A stretch of 64,000 nt of DNA from Rahnella bonaserana. Its GTDB lineage: Bacteria; Pseudomonadota; Gammaproteobacteria; Enterobacterales; Enterobacteriaceae. Shown here piece by piece: positions 9,187 to 19,469 of the stretch. The stretch is taken from the NCBI RefSeq assembly GCF_019049675.1, contig NZ_JAFMOW010000063.1, positions 1 to 64,000 on the forward strand. Reading direction: 5' to 3'. Below the pieces are notes generated by a model, which was not told where the DNA came from, did not search any database, and was given only the letters and a program-made list of their open reading frames with translations. Each line of letters opens with the position of its first letter. Within the stretch, counting starts at the first letter, position 1. The position numbers and the translations under genes were made by a program.

Positions 9187-10851
9187 TTAAAACGTTTCCC
9201 ACTCTTCTTCCTGCAACACCGGATTTATTTTTGGTGTGACTTTTTTTCCGGGGATGCTGGCCGTAAAAGTGGCTCCCTGTATTTTTTGATCTCCGTCAAG
9301 GGTAACGTCCTTCTCATTAAGAGAAAATTTATCGACGATTTTTTCCAGGGATTCGGTTTGTGCTTCCAGATTACTGGAAGCCAGCGCGGCTTCTTCTACC
9401 ATCGACGCGTTCTGCTGAGTGACAAGATCCATTTCATTGACGGCCTGGGCAATCTGATTAATCCCGACACTTTGCTCATCCGAGGCTGACGCTATTTCAC
9501 CCATAATATCGGTGACCTGGGTGACTGAATTAACAATTTCCTTCATCACCCTTCCGGCCTGTTCCACCTGCTGAGAACCGGTGCTCATATTATTGACACA
9601 GGTGGTGATCAGCTGGCTGATTTCTTTTGCCGCATCCGCACTGCGTTTTGCCAGATTGCGAACTTCACCCGCCACCACGGCAAAACCACGTCCCTGCTCT
9701 CCGGCTCTGGCCGCCTCAACAGCGGCATTCAGCGCCAGGATATTGGTCTGGCTGGCAATGCTGTCGATGACATAGTTGATGTCAGCAATCTGACGGGAAC
9801 TTTTGGTGATCTCCTGCATGATACCGTCAAGGTCAGACACCACGTTGCCGCCTTTCTGCGCATTACTGCTCGCGCCCTCGGCAAGCTGACGCGCGGTGTG
9901 GGCATTGTCGGCATTATGACGCACGGTGGTTTTCAGCTCTTCCATGCTGGCCGCCGTTTCCTGCAACGCCGACGCCTGTTCTTCAGTTCGTGACGAAAGA
10001 TTGTTATTACCTTGCGCAATTTCCCGGGCATTCAGGTAAATCTGTTTCACGCCGTACTGCACGCCGGAAACGGTTTCCGTCAGGGAAACGCGCATACTTT
10101 CCAGTTCTGCCAGCATCAGCCCCAGTTCATTCGGATTGCCGGTTTCAATTTTCTGACTCAGATCACCGCTGGCAATCATTCTGATCGAACGGGAGGTTTG
10201 TTCCATCCGCAACACCAGCGCATGGCGCACCCAGATACGGTTTGTCACTGTCACGGCAACCGATATCAGCAGGACAATGACCGCCATGATGATCATGTTG
10301 TGATAATCGCGTTCAGCGTTCCCGATATATCCCTGATTCTGCTCTGCGGAAAGCGCAGCATAGGTGTCGATTTTATCCCGCAGCGACATCCGCTCACTCC
10401 ATTCCTGATCCAGCGCGTCAGGTAACTGAGCCGGGTCAGCGATGAAGCGCATTTTATCCCGCGACAGGCTGAGCACCTTTTCAAATTGTTTGCTCAGATC
10501 ACCGGCGGCCTGTTTTTCCTCTTCTGAATTAAAAGGCGTCGCCATGAAAGCTTTCATATTGGTTTCCGCCTGGGCGAAAATCCCCTTCACCGTGGTGATG
10601 GCATCAGGGTTTACCGGACGGTTAAGACTGGTTTCCAGCATCAGGGCGTTCACATGCGCCAGGCCGCCGTTGAGATTAAAGACGGCATGTTGCATCTCAG
10701 TGGTGTTGTCCACAGAAGTGGCCATGCGGGCGAAATTATTTTTCGCTGACATCGCATTCATCAGACTGAGTGCGGCGATCACCACAATAAACAGCGCCAG
10801 GGTTGCGATAATCCCGGTAATGCCTGTCGATATCTTTAATCCTTTAAACAT
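9187..10851 (-). CDS. Methyl-accepting chemotaxis protein with C-terminal WETF pentapeptide
   Basis: Transmembrane chemoreceptor: an N-terminal membrane segment (about 9-30), a periplasmic helical sensor domain, a second membrane segment (about 190-210), HAMP, and the methylation/signalling bundle with the [16 protein letters not shown] tip. The protein ends EEEWETF, the tether that recruits CheR and CheB in high-abundance receptors (NWETF in E. coli Tar/Tsr). The start MFKGLKIS at 10851 has GAGGG at good spacing; a longer in-frame version to 10914 has none. It lies 71 bases after flgL with no terminator between, so it may be transcribed with flgKL. The ligand is unknown. Confidence 0.92.
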   Translation of the reverse strand: MFKGLKISTGITGIIATLALFIVVIAALSLMNAMSAKNNFARMATSVDNTTEMQHAVFNLNGGLAHVNALMLETSLNRPVNPDAITTVKGIFAQAETNMKAFMATPFNSEEEKQAAGDLSKQFEKVLSLSRDKMRFIADPAQLPDALDQEWSERMSLRDKIDTYAALSAEQNQGYIGNAERDYHNMIIMAVIVLLISVAVTVTNRIWVRHALVLRMEQTSRSIRMIASGDLSQKIETGNPNELGLMLAELESMRVSLTETVSGVQYGVKQIYLNAREIAQGNNNLSSRTEEQASALQETAASMEELKTTVRHNADNAHTARQLAEGASSNAQKGGNVVSDLDGIMQEITKSSRQIADINYVIDSIASQTNILALNAAVEAARAGEQGRGFAVVAGEVRNLAKRSADAAKEISQLITTCVNNMSTGSQQVEQAGRVMKEIVNSVTQVTDIMGEIASASDEQSVGINQIAQAVNEMDLVTQQNASMVEEAALASSNLEAQTESLEKIVDKFSLNEKDVTLDGDQKIQGATFTASIPGKKVTPKINPVLQEEEWETF

Positions 10852-10922
10852 AATGACCCTCATACGACATCGTAATAATGGAGTGATCGCGCGGAGGCAG
10901 CCGCCTTCAGTCATGCACTGAT

Positions 10923-11840
10923 TTACATGTTAAAAATATTCATCTTCTGCATGGTCTGGAAAACCATCATTGATGCATTCAGGGTAAATTCTGCCATTTT
11001 TGACTGATTCACCAGCGTGATAAACGTGGAATAATCAGACCCGACAGTCTCTTGCAGGCTGCTTTCCACATTGATTTGCTGAACCATCGACGTGGCGTTC
11101 AGGGCATCAATTTGCTGAAGGTTGGTGCCGACTTCTGCCTGAACGCGACCCAGATTATCAATGCCTTTTTTGATGGAAACGTTCACGCTATCCAGGGTCT
11201 TTTGCAGGGCTTCGCGTCCCGCGTCATCGGTAACCGGAGTGTTAAGTGCGGCAATCGCGCTGTCGAGCTGGGCAAACAGGTCGTCCGGCGTTCCGCTCAT
11301 GAACACGTCGCTGCCGGTGTGCCCGACCTGCATTTCCGTGCTGTCCGCCACAATCTGCGTCATAGCTGTGTTGCCGCCGATGTAGGTACCGTCTTTTTGG
11401 AATGGTGCCGTGCCGGTGTTATAACCGGCGAAGACGTAACGCCCATTGCTGTTTTTGGCATTGCCAATATCCAGCATACTGTCGCGGATCCCCTGCAATT
11501 CCGTCGCCACCGCCTGACGGTCTGCATCAGACATCGTGCCATTACCGGCGGCTACGATTTTTTCACTCAGGTTCTTGGTCAGAATATTACTTAGCGAGTT
11601 AAGGGTATTGTCTTCAAAGTTGAGTGCATCCTTTGCAAAACCACGGGCCGTATCAAACTGCTTCATATTCGCCAGAGAGTTCTGGTACATGATGGCCTGC
11701 GCCGCGCCTGACGGGTCGTCAGAGGGGGTCAGCAACTTCTGACCTGCTGATAACCGCATGCTGATATCGTTGGCGGTATTCATCGAACTGGAAAGGCTGT
11801 TGATATTGTTTTGAAACATATATTGAGTGCTAAGGCGCAT
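10923..11840 (-). CDS. flgL: Flagellar hook-filament junction protein FlgL (HAP3)
   Basis: Joins the hook to the filament, next to FlgK. The start [10 protein letters not shown] at 11840 fits the family (E. coli MRFSTQ) and has AAGGA 8 bases upstream; an in-frame GTG/ATG extension lacks support. N- and C-terminal helical regions resemble flagellin, with the typical segments [19 protein letters not shown] and [11 protein letters not shown]. It has 305 residues. It follows flgK by about 50 bases and is probably driven by the sigma-28 promoter before flgK. Confidence 0.96.
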   Translation of the reverse strand: MRLSTQYMFQNNINSLSSSMNTANDISMRLSAGQKLLTPSDDPSGAAQAIMYQNSLANMKQFDTARGFAKDALNFEDNTLNSLSNILTKNLSEKIVAAGNGTMSDADRQAVATELQGIRDSMLDIGNAKNSNGRYVFAGYNTGTAPFQKDGTYIGGNTAMTQIVADSTEMQVGHTGSDVFMSGTPDDLFAQLDSAIAALNTPVTDDAGREALQKTLDSVNVSIKKGIDNLGRVQAEVGTNLQQIDALNATSMVQQINVESSLQETVGSDYSTFITLVNQSKMAEFTLNASMMVFQTMQKMNIFNM

Positions 11841-11889
11841 CACAATCATCCTTAATAGCGTGCCACGCTGGCCGTGACACATTTACGGG

Positions 11890-13527
11890 TTAGCGGAGAC
11901 TCAGCAGAGTGTCAAAGAGCGTGTTAGCGGCCTGCAACACTTGTGCATTGGCCTGATAATACTGGGTGTACATCTGGAATTTGACGGTCTCTTCCGTCAG
12001 ATCCACGCCGGAAACCGACTGCTTCTCGAATTCGATGGCGGCGGCGGCTTTGGACGTGGTTTCGTTATCTGCCTCAAGTGCCTTCATGGAAGAACCGACG
12101 GAGCTGACCAGGCTGGAATAGGCTTCCGTGAGCGTGCCGTTGCCAATCAGGGTTTCGGTCTTGATCGCCAGCATGTCCTTGATGTTTTCGTTATTACTCT
12201 CTTCGCCTTTTACACTCGACGCCGCGATCTGGTCGCCTTTGGTTATCGCCACGCTGATCTTTCCGGCCGCCCCTGCTGTCGGGTTCATCACGAAACTGTC
12301 GCCAGCCTGAGGAGTCCCCTGCGGTTTGATGGAAACGCCGTCAAACTCCAGCTCGCCGTTAGTGCCCACCGTCGGATTGATGGTTCTGCCATCTGCCGTG
12401 GTCACTTCCCAGTCGGTATCGTTCGGGCCTTTGAAGGTTAAGGTGTAATCCTCTGACTTCACTTTGCTGATGTCGGAGAAGGACACGTCCAGCGAGCTGT
12501 CGCCGGTATTTCCACTGTTTGCCAGCGCGGTCGGGTCAGCAATATTGAAAATGTCACCGCCCGGATTACCGTCGAGATCGAAACCTGCGGCATTGACTTC
12601 GTTGAAGCGGTTGGCCATTTGCAAGGCCAGCTGGTTCAGCTGGTTACGGGCATCAACCAGATCTTCATTGCGGAATTTGAATAATCCACCCAGTTTGCCG
12701 CCGCTCATTTTGTCTTCATCAAGCAGCATTTTGTTGCCTGAAGCATCGACGTAAGCCACGACGGTTTTGGAAGGATCCTCGTCAGAAGCAAACGCTTCCA
12801 GCTGATAAGAGCGGTCACCGTTCACCAGCGGCATACCGTTTGACAGCGTGACATCCACGCGGCCAGTGGTGGTATTTTCGTTGACCTTGATACCCACCTG
12901 AGTGCTCAGACGCTCTAATAAGGCGTCGCGCTGATCGAGCAAATCCGCCGGAAGATCGCCGGTACGTCCGTGGATCCTGGCAATTTCTTCATTCAGTTTC
13001 GCGAGCTGTTTGGCATCCGCGTTAATGTCAGAAACACTTTGGGAAATTTGGGTATTGGTGCTTTTTTCCAGCCCGTTGAGGGTATTGCTCTGGGTATTGA
13101 ACTGGTAAGAAATCGCCTTGAACTGGGATAAAGCGCCCTGACGCGCAGCCTGACTGACCGGATCGGCGCTTATTTCCTCAAGCGATTTGAAGATGCTGTT
13201 CAGGGATGTGGAGATGTTGCTGGTATCGTCGCCCAGCATATTATTAATCTGTGTCAGTTGCTGATAACGCCCGACCTGGCTTGATGATTCTGTGTAAGCG
13301 CCGCGAAGCTGGTTATTCACAAATCCGTTATAGGCGCGCTGAACGCCATTCACCTGAACCCCATAACCGAAGAAGCCGGAACCGGTGGTTCTGCCGCCCG
13401 CTTCCCCCAGAATAATGCTCTGTCGGCTATATCCCGGCGTCATGCCATTGGTCAGATTGTTACCCACGACATTCATCGCGGCTTGTGCCGAGCTAAGTCC
13501 GCTCTGAGCCAGATTATAAAGATTCAT
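11890..13527 (-). CDS. flgK: Flagellar hook-associated protein FlgK (HAP1)
   Basis: First hook-filament junction protein, exported by the flagellar type III apparatus with FlgN as chaperone. The 545 residues start MNLYNLAQSGLSSAQAAMNV and carry the rod/hook-type N-terminal motif NNLTNGMTPGYSRQ. The C-terminus (FQMYTQYYQANAQVLQAAN) has the conserved terminal helix. The length is close to E. coli FlgK (547). It has its own sigma-28 promoter upstream. Confidence 0.97.
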   Translation of the reverse strand: MNLYNLAQSGLSSAQAAMNVVGNNLTNGMTPGYSRQSIILGEAGGRTTGSGFFGYGVQVNGVQRAYNGFVNNQLRGAYTESSSQVGRYQQLTQINNMLGDDTSNISTSLNSIFKSLEEISADPVSQAARQGALSQFKAISYQFNTQSNTLNGLEKSTNTQISQSVSDINADAKQLAKLNEEIARIHGRTGDLPADLLDQRDALLERLSTQVGIKVNENTTTGRVDVTLSNGMPLVNGDRSYQLEAFASDEDPSKTVVAYVDASGNKMLLDEDKMSGGKLGGLFKFRNEDLVDARNQLNQLALQMANRFNEVNAAGFDLDGNPGGDIFNIADPTALANSGNTGDSSLDVSFSDISKVKSEDYTLTFKGPNDTDWEVTTADGRTINPTVGTNGELEFDGVSIKPQGTPQAGDSFVMNPTAGAAGKISVAITKGDQIAASSVKGEESNNENIKDMLAIKTETLIGNGTLTEAYSSLVSSVGSSMKALEADNETTSKAAAAIEFEKQSVSGVDLTEETVKFQMYTQYYQANAQVLQAANTLFDTLLSLR

Positions 13528-13611
13528 AAATCACCAACATTGTGTTCTTGGCTAAAGTTGTTAGCGCCTTTGTCCAGAATTATTCTCTAGGAAAATTCGC
13601 ACCTGTTTAAT

Positions 13612-13638
13612 CTATCGGTACTTCGAAAATAAACTAAA
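13612..13638 (-). promoter_or_regulatory. Sigma-28 promoter of flgKL
   Basis: On the minus strand the -35 element TTTAGTTT is followed by exactly 11 bases and then the -10 element ACCGATAG. The sigma-28 consensus is TAAAGTTT-N11-GCCGATAA. It lies 85 bases before the flgK start, between flgJ and flgK, where enterobacteria have a class III promoter. The flgM promoter in this window has nearly the same sequence. Confidence 0.8.
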
Positions 13639-13648
13639 ACGCCGGAGG

Positions 13649-14596
13649 CTAAAAAATTGAAGAAAGATCGGTTTTATAGGCATTCACCCCCTGACTGATA
13701 TTTCCCTTCACCTGATTAATGATGTTGATCAATTTTTTCGCATACGCAGGATCGGTGGCATATCCGCCTGACTGAAGGGCGTGCGCAGCCCTTTCAGGTG
13801 ATCCTGAACGCGCAACATTTTGATAACGTGGGTTATTAGTCAGCAGAGACGTGTAATCGGCCAGCGCTTCGGAATAAGACGGATATACCCGGAATGCGGC
13901 TTTTACTTTTTGCGCGACACCATTAACAAACTCGGTGGTGGTTATTTCTGTCGATTCACCTTTCCAGTCCGGCGTGGCTTTTATTCCGAATAAGTTATGA
14001 CTTGGTTTACCATTTGTTGTGGTGATTTCTTTATTTCCCCAGCCTGACTCCAGCGCCGCCTGGGCAATAATCAGCTGATGGGGAATACCACTTTTCTTCG
14101 CCGCCGCTATTGCGGGTTCAAGCATCCGGGAAATAAAGTGGCTGTTTTTCTCTGTTCCCCGGGAATATTGCGCCGCGCTCAGGCTTTCAGATGTTGTCTG
14201 TTCAGACCGGCTCAGCGGCACGCGGGACGCATACCCGCCGCCGTTGAGCACATAAGGTGCCGGAGCAACACCGGGCGTATTCGTCACCGGCGTCACTTCT
14301 CCCCCCATTTGCCTGACCATCAGATCGGCAAACCCCATTTTGCTTTGCGAGGCAATGTCCTGAGAGATCTGCTGGTCATACATCGAAGTGAACATGTCCG
14401 ACTGCTGGCTGTTCAGCAGGCCATCCTTAAAAGAGGCATCGCGCATACTTTTAAGCATCATCTGGATAAACATGCCTTCCATCTGCTTAGCCGCCGCTTT
14501 GATCCCTTCCTGCGAATTACTTTTCACTTCGCGCTTCAGGGCATCAAGGCCGCGGACATCAAACGCCGCACCGGAAGTCAGCGGTGAGCTGCTCAT
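13649..14596 (-). CDS. flgJ: Flagellar rod cap and peptidoglycan hydrolase FlgJ
   Basis: Two-domain periplasmic protein. The N-terminal part (about 1-120, QMEGMFIQMMLKSMRDASFKDG-like) caps the growing rod, and the C-terminal part is a glucosaminidase that opens the cell wall. The catalytic Glu is in QAALESGWG, with LFGIKA and GYATDPAYAKKL further on. The start MSSSPLT at 14596 shares a TGATG stop-start overlap with flgI; a ten-residue longer form is possible but less likely. It has 315 residues, against 313 in E. coli. Confidence 0.95.
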   Translation of the reverse strand: MSSSPLTSGAAFDVRGLDALKREVKSNSQEGIKAAAKQMEGMFIQMMLKSMRDASFKDGLLNSQQSDMFTSMYDQQISQDIASQSKMGFADLMVRQMGGEVTPVTNTPGVAPAPYVLNGGGYASRVPLSRSEQTTSESLSAAQYSRGTEKNSHFISRMLEPAIAAAKKSGIPHQLIIAQAALESGWGNKEITTTNGKPSHNLFGIKATPDWKGESTEITTTEFVNGVAQKVKAAFRVYPSYSEALADYTSLLTNNPRYQNVARSGSPERAAHALQSGGYATDPAYAKKLINIINQVKGNISQGVNAYKTDLSSIF

Positions 14597-15735
14597 CAGT
14601 TGGTCTCCAGTTTGGCGCGCAGACAACCGGCACTTTTCATCGACTGCAAAATCGACATCAGATCGTTAGGCGTCGCGCCCAGACTGTTCAGCGCACGGAC
14701 CACATTATTGAGATCAGCACTGGTGTTCACCCGTTGCAGCGAACCATTTTGCTCACGTACGGAGATCTGCGTATTCGGTGTCACCACGGTCTGACCGCCA
14801 CCGAAAGGCGTATCCGGCTGACTGACCTGATTGCTGCGCGACACTTCGACGGTCAGATCACCCTGTGCCACCGCACAAGCGTCCAGCGTCACGTGACGGT
14901 TCATCACCACCGAACCGGTGCGGGAGTTGACGATCACTTTGGCATCCATAATGCCGATACGGATCGGGATGTTCTGCACATCGGCCAGGAAGCGCACTTT
15001 GGCGGCACTGCCGGACGGGGCAAACAACTTCACGGTGCGCGAGTCTTCCGCGACGGCGGTTGAACCCCCGAAACGACGGTTAATCTCATCGCTGATCTGC
15101 TGGGCCACGGTGAAATCATCATCGTTAAGTTGCAGACGCAGCGTATTTTCCTGAGCAAAACTGGCCGGCACTTCACGTTCCACGGTAGCGCCGCCGCTGA
15201 TGCGCGCGCCGTTAAGCTGATTGGTCTGCACACGGCTGCCACCGCTTTGCGCCCCCGCACCGGAGACCAGTAAATTCCCCTGCGCCAGCGCATAAATTTG
15301 GTTATCCACACCTTTGAGCGGCGTCATTAATAATGTGCCGCCGCGCAGGCTTTTCGCGTTACCCAGCGAAGACACCACCACGTCGATTTTCTCGCCCGGA
15401 CGTGCGAAGGGAGGCAAATCAGTGGTCACCATGACCGCCGCCACATTTTTCAGCTGCATGTTGGTGCCTGCGGGCACCGTTATCCCCAGCTGGGACAACA
15501 TGTTGCTCAGGCTTTGCGTGGTGAAAGGCGTTTGCATGGTCTGGTCGCCGGTGCCGTCAAGGCCGACCACCAGCCCGTAACCCATCAGGGAATTGCTGCG
15601 AATGCCCTGAATCGATGTTAAATCGCGAATACGCTCTGCCTGTACATTCTGCGGCATGATGAAAATCAGGCCACAGAACAAGGTCAAGCACAGCGAGAGA
15701 AATGAAGTTTTCATGAACTGTCGTCTGTTAACCAT
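14596..15735 (-). CDS. flgI: Flagellar P-ring protein FlgI
   Basis: Periplasmic P-ring subunit of the basal body. It has a Sec signal peptide with probable cleavage after QNVQA, giving a mature [15 protein letters not shown] start, and is highly similar to E. coli FlgI to the C-terminus ([15 protein letters not shown]). The ATG at 15735 overlaps the flgH stop as TAATG. An alternative ATG at 15714 (MKTSFLS) would give a shorter signal peptide; neither has a strong ribosome site. Confidence 0.95.
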   Translation of the reverse strand: MVNRRQFMKTSFLSLCLTLFCGLIFIMPQNVQAERIRDLTSIQGIRSNSLMGYGLVVGLDGTGDQTMQTPFTTQSLSNMLSQLGITVPAGTNMQLKNVAAVMVTTDLPPFARPGEKIDVVVSSLGNAKSLRGGTLLMTPLKGVDNQIYALAQGNLLVSGAGAQSGGSRVQTNQLNGARISGGATVEREVPASFAQENTLRLQLNDDDFTVAQQISDEINRRFGGSTAVAEDSRTVKLFAPSGSAAKVRFLADVQNIPIRIGIMDAKVIVNSRTGSVVMNRHVTLDACAVAQGDLTVEVSRSNQVSQPDTPFGGGQTVVTPNTQISVREQNGSLQRVNTSADLNNVVRALNSLGATPNDLMSILQSMKSAGCLRAKLETN

Positions 15736-16475
15736 TAATAAGGGGATAAATTCAGGAACAGACGCTGCAACCAGCCCATCTGTTGCGCTTCGTTGATGTA
15801 GCCGTTACCGACGTATTCGATGCGGGCGTCCGCCACCTGAGTGGAGATAACGGTGTTACTGCTGCTGATGGTTCGCGGGTTAACCACACCGGAAAAACGG
15901 ATGAACTCGGTTCCCTGATTAATGGCGATTTGTTTCTCGCCCACGACTTTCAGGTTGCCGTTTTCCAGCAGTTGCTGAACGGTGACGGTGATGGTGCCGC
16001 TGAAGGTATTTTTCGCCGCAGCGCCACCTTTGCCGGAGAAATCATTTTTGCCACTGATCGAGGTCGCCGCGCGGTCACCGCCCAGTAAACCGGCCAGCAT
16101 ACCCGGCACCGCATCAACAGAAAGATCGGTGGATCCGCCACGGTTGGCATTGGCCGAAGAACTTTTGCTGGCGCTGACATTTTCCTGCAGCACAATGGTC
16201 AGCGTATCACCCACGTTGCGGGGTCTGCGGTCTTCAAACATCGGCTGATAGCCGTAGCTCATCGCCTGCCCGGTTTGAAATACAGACCCGTTAGCGGTAG
16301 TGGTAGCCGCCGCCGCCGGACTGGCGGTCGTGACGCCATCGACTAAAGGTTTGTGAGGAAGATAGGCGCATCCCGTCAAAAGAAACGTCAGCGCACCGGC
16401 GGCGATCAGCTGGCTGGCGGCACGCGTGCGGATCGGAAACTGTACGGGGTACAGAGAAGAAAGCTGGTTTTTCAT
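15735..16475 (-). CDS. flgH: Flagellar L-ring lipoprotein FlgH
   Basis: Outer-membrane L-ring lipoprotein of the basal body. The N-terminus holds a hydrophobic stretch ending in a lipobox (FLLTGC), so Cys is lipidated after signal peptidase II cleavage. The conserved core [20 protein letters not shown] and [19 protein letters not shown] is intact. The start ATG 16475 was chosen over an in-frame GTG at 16484. A 160-base gap separates it from flgG, unusually large for this operon, and it holds a hairpin and a tandem repeat. Confidence 0.94.
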   Translation of the reverse strand: MKNQLSSLYPVQFPIRTRAASQLIAAGALTFLLTGCAYLPHKPLVDGVTTASPAAAATTTANGSVFQTGQAMSYGYQPMFEDRRPRNVGDTLTIVLQENVSASKSSSANANRGGSTDLSVDAVPGMLAGLLGGDRAATSISGKNDFSGKGGAAAKNTFSGTITVTVQQLLENGNLKVVGEKQIAINQGTEFIRFSGVVNPRTISSSNTVISTQVADARIEYVGNGYINEAQQMGWLQRLFLNLSPY

Positions 16476-16508
16476 GTCATCCACTACAGGCTTAAGCAGC
16501 CATAAAGC

Positions 16509-16533
16509 GGCCCCCGTCTGCAGGACAGAGGCC
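16509..16533 (-). other. Intercistronic mRNA hairpin between flgG and flgH
   Basis: On the minus strand GGCCTCTGTC and GACGGGGGCC form a 10-bp stem with two G-U pairs around a 5-base loop. No T run follows, so it is more likely a processing or stability element than a terminator. Confidence 0.45.
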
Positions 16534-16550
16534 GGGCGTATGGGTGCTTT

Positions 16551-16637
16551 GAGGCTTCTAAATACGATTAAGGTTTAAAAACGATTCAGGCTTAAACAGG
16601 ATCCAGGTTTAAACAGGATCCAGGTCTAAACAGGATT
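16551..16637. repeat. Tandem repeat of 17-bp units just after flgG
   Basis: Three near-identical 17-base units (16587-16603, 16604-16620, 16621-16637; pattern CAGGYYTAAACAGGATY) are preceded by two decayed copies (16551-16569 and 16570-16586). The last unit supplies two bases of the flgG stop codon. The array lies in the only sizeable gap of the flgB-J operon. Confidence 0.85.
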
Positions 16638-17418
16638 AAAGTTGTGTCAGGCGTTGCAACATCTGGTCGGACGTTGAAACGGCTTTACTGTTAATTTCGT
16701 AGGCACGCTGAGTCTGGATCATATTGACCAGCTCTTCCGCCACGTTAACGTTTGAGGTTTCGACATAGCCCTGTTTCAGGGTGCCGCCACCGTTCAGACC
16801 GGGCGTTGTTTCATTCGGCGCGCCGGAAGCCTGAGTTTCGCGGTAAAGGTTTTCACCGATGCTTTCCAGACCGGAATCATTGATGAATGTGCTTAACGTC
16901 AGCTGCCCGACCTGTTGCGGCGCAGTCTGTCCCGGTACGGTGACGCTCACGATGCCGTCGTTGCCGACGGTCAGGGTGTCAGCATCTTGCGGAATGGTGA
17001 TCGCAGGCTGAACCTGATACCCGCTGGCGGTCACCAGCTGCCCATTCTGATCAAATTGGAATGACCCGTCGCGGCTGTAACCGGTGGTGCCATCGGGCAG
17101 CAACACCTGGAAGAACCCGTGACCTTCGATCGCCAGATCCTTACTGTTATTGGTTTGCGTCAGGCTGCCCTGGCTGTGAATACGCTCGGTCGCCACAGGA
17201 CGAACACCGGTACCCAGCTGCAAACCGGAAGGAATGGTGGTCTGCTCGGAAGACTGAGCACCGGGCTGGCGCAGGGTCTGATAAAGCAAGTCTTCAAACA
17301 CCGCACGCTGGCGTTTGAAACCGTTGGTGCTCACGTTTGCCAGGTTGTTGGAGATGACATCCATGTTGGTCTGTTGTGCTTCAAGACCTGTTTTGGCAAT
17401 CCATAAAGAACGGATCAT
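16636..17418 (-). CDS. flgG: Flagellar distal rod protein FlgG
   Basis: Forms the distal rod of the basal body. The 260 residues match E. coli exactly in length. The N-terminus [20 protein letters not shown] with [15 protein letters not shown] and the C-terminus [20 protein letters not shown] are the paired helical regions of axial proteins. It follows flgF by 13 bases. Confidence 0.98.
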   Translation of the reverse strand: MIRSLWIAKTGLEAQQTNMDVISNNLANVSTNGFKRQRAVFEDLLYQTLRQPGAQSSEQTTIPSGLQLGTGVRPVATERIHSQGSLTQTNNSKDLAIEGHGFFQVLLPDGTTGYSRDGSFQFDQNGQLVTASGYQVQPAITIPQDADTLTVGNDGIVSVTVPGQTAPQQVGQLTLSTFINDSGLESIGENLYRETQASGAPNETTPGLNGGGTLKQGYVETSNVNVAEELVNMIQTQRAYEINSKAVSTSDQMLQRLTQL

Positions 17419-17431
17419 GCTGAATTTCCTC

Positions 17432-18187
17432 TTAGCCCATGCTCAGTAGCTGGTTAGCTTTCTTTTCGTTGTCATCCACTGCACTGATGACTTTCATGTT
17501 CATATCAAAGCCGCGCGCGGTCGCAATCATGTCCACCATCGATTTGGCGGGATTGACGTTGCTGCTTTCCAGCGCGCCCGGGATCAGCTGTAAATCAGGA
17601 TCCGCAGGTAACTGGTTCAGCCCGGCGTTTGGCGATTGTGGAGAGATATGGAACAATCCGTCATCGCCGTGCGTCAGATCCTGAAGGGGTGAATTCACCA
17701 TCTTCAGCCTGCCCACCTGCGCCAGCGCGGTCGGCTCGTCACCGGCACCCAGTGCGGTGATTGTCCCGTCCGGCGCAATGGTCAGTTCAGACTGCGGTGG
17801 CACGTTAATCTGGCCACCGTCGCCGAGAACCGGCATTCCTCTGATGCTCAGCAGACCTTCGCTGTCGACGGCAATATTGCCCGCGCGGGTGTAAGCCTCA
17901 GTGCCGTCCGGCAATGCAACGGCCAGCCAGCCATTTTGTGGCAGAGCAACGTCGAGATTGCGTCCGGTCTGGTTGATGGCGCCCATCGAATCGTCGTGGT
18001 AAGGCGTGGATTCCGTCACCAGCGTACGGGTGGCGACGGACGGACCATTTACCGGCACCGCGCGGAAAGCCGCGAGCTGTGCCCGAAATCCGGTCGTGGT
18101 GGCATTCGCCAGGTTGTTTGACGTGACGGCCTGACGGTTGAGGGCGGCATTTGCCGCGCCCATGGCGGTATATATTGCGCGATCCAT
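17432..18187 (-). CDS. flgF: Flagellar proximal rod protein FlgF
   Basis: Proximal rod subunit exported through the flagellar apparatus. The 251 residues match E. coli FlgF. The N-terminal rod motif ([15 protein letters not shown]) and the C-terminal [18 protein letters not shown] helix are present. It follows flgE by 11 bases. Confidence 0.97.
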   Translation of the reverse strand: MDRAIYTAMGAANAALNRQAVTSNNLANATTTGFRAQLAAFRAVPVNGPSVATRTLVTESTPYHDDSMGAINQTGRNLDVALPQNGWLAVALPDGTEAYTRAGNIAVDSEGLLSIRGMPVLGDGGQINVPPQSELTIAPDGTITALGAGDEPTALAQVGRLKMVNSPLQDLTHGDDGLFHISPQSPNAGLNQLPADPDLQLIPGALESSNVNPAKSMVDMIATARGFDMNMKVISAVDDNEKKANQLLSMG

Positions 18188-18198
18188 AGCAGCAGCCT

Positions 18199-19425
18199 TT
18201 AGCCCAGATTAGCCAGAATCTGAAGGAGTTCAGACTGGGTTTTGATGGTCTGCGAGTTGGACTGATAGTTGCGCTGATAGACGATCATGTTGACCATCTC
18301 TTTGCTCAGATCCACGTTGGAAGACTCAAGCTTGTTACCCAGCAGGTTCCCCAGATTCCCGGTTCCCGCCACGCCGGTAGAAGGCTGACCAGATTCCGGC
18401 GTCTCAGCCCAGGTGTTGTCGCCTTTGGACGTCAGCCCACCCGGATTGGTGAAGTTAGACAGCACCACCTGACCAATCAGCTGAGACTGACCGTTGCTGT
18501 AGCTGGCAATCACCTGACCGTTGTCACCGACCATATAGCCGTTCATCAGACCCGGCGCGTAACCGGTGGTGGTCGGGCTGCCCATGTCCGTATCCGATGC
18601 CTGCTGGGTCATACCGTCCATATCCAGATCGAAATTCAGCGGTGCGCCGCCGTTATAGCCGGCACCCTGAATGCTTAATTTCGCCGGATTGGTGGTCAGC
18701 TGACCTGCGGTATCGAAAGACAATTCCAGTTCCTGATAAACAGGATCACCCTGGTCATTCAGATTTGGCGAGGTGGTATCACTGGAATAGGCTTTCCATT
18801 GGTTATCACCGGTTTTCACGTAATACACGTTGATGGTGTGCTTGTTACCCAGACTGTCGTAGGCATCCATCTGGGTGACGGAGTTGTAGCTTTTATTATC
18901 CGCAGGATCGAACGGGTTCGCGGTCTGATCGATGACATCGCTGCCCGAATTCAGGTTACCTTTCAGGGTACCGGCGTCAGAAGCACGCGCTGGCATCTGA
19001 CCATTTGGGATCTGAATCGGGCCGACGGCCGCACCCGGCTGAATGGTTGGCGGGTTTCCGGTCGCCTGATAACCGGTCAGGAACATGCCCTGGTTGTTGA
19101 CGATATAGCCGTTTTCGTCCTGTTTGAATTGTCCGTTGCGGCTATAGAAAATGCTGCCGGCTTCACTGGCCAGACGGAAGAAACCATTTCCCTGGATACC
19201 CATATCCAGATCACTGTTGCCCATCCCGAGTACGCCATCACTGAAGTTCTGGTTAACAGAGGAAACCTGTACACCCATACCGATTTGAGAACCGGCAAAA
19301 ACATCAGCAAACGCAATGGAGCCGGATTTGAAGCCCACGGTCTGGGAGTTTGCAATGTTATTACCGACCACATCGAGGGCTTGTGAAGCTGCGGTTAACC
19401 CGCTAAGACCTTGTGAAAAACTCAT
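18199..19425 (-). CDS. flgE: Flagellar hook protein FlgE
   Basis: Hook subunit polymerised under the FlgD cap. It starts MSFSQGLSGLTAASQALDVVG with the axial-protein motif NNIANSQTVGFKSG and ends SSNVDLSKEMVNMIVYQRNY plus the terminal helix. The 408 residues are close to E. coli FlgE (402). It lies 44 bases after flgD. Confidence 0.98.
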   Translation of the reverse strand: MSFSQGLSGLTAASQALDVVGNNIANSQTVGFKSGSIAFADVFAGSQIGMGVQVSSVNQNFSDGVLGMGNSDLDMGIQGNGFFRLASEAGSIFYSRNGQFKQDENGYIVNNQGMFLTGYQATGNPPTIQPGAAVGPIQIPNGQMPARASDAGTLKGNLNSGSDVIDQTANPFDPADNKSYNSVTQMDAYDSLGNKHTINVYYVKTGDNQWKAYSSDTTSPNLNDQGDPVYQELELSFDTAGQLTTNPAKLSIQGAGYNGGAPLNFDLDMDGMTQQASDTDMGSPTTTGYAPGLMNGYMVGDNGQVIASYSNGQSQLIGQVVLSNFTNPGGLTSKGDNTWAETPESGQPSTGVAGTGNLGNLLGNKLESSNVDLSKEMVNMIVYQRNYQSNSQTIKTQSELLQILANLG

Positions 19426-19469
19426 TGTTATTCTTCCTGAACACTAATAAATGAAATATGAAGACCTGA

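Noticed and set aside
16551-16637. CRISPR or integration site in the flgG-flgH repeat
   Set aside because: The units are directly adjacent without spacers, and no integrase or att-like duplication is nearby.
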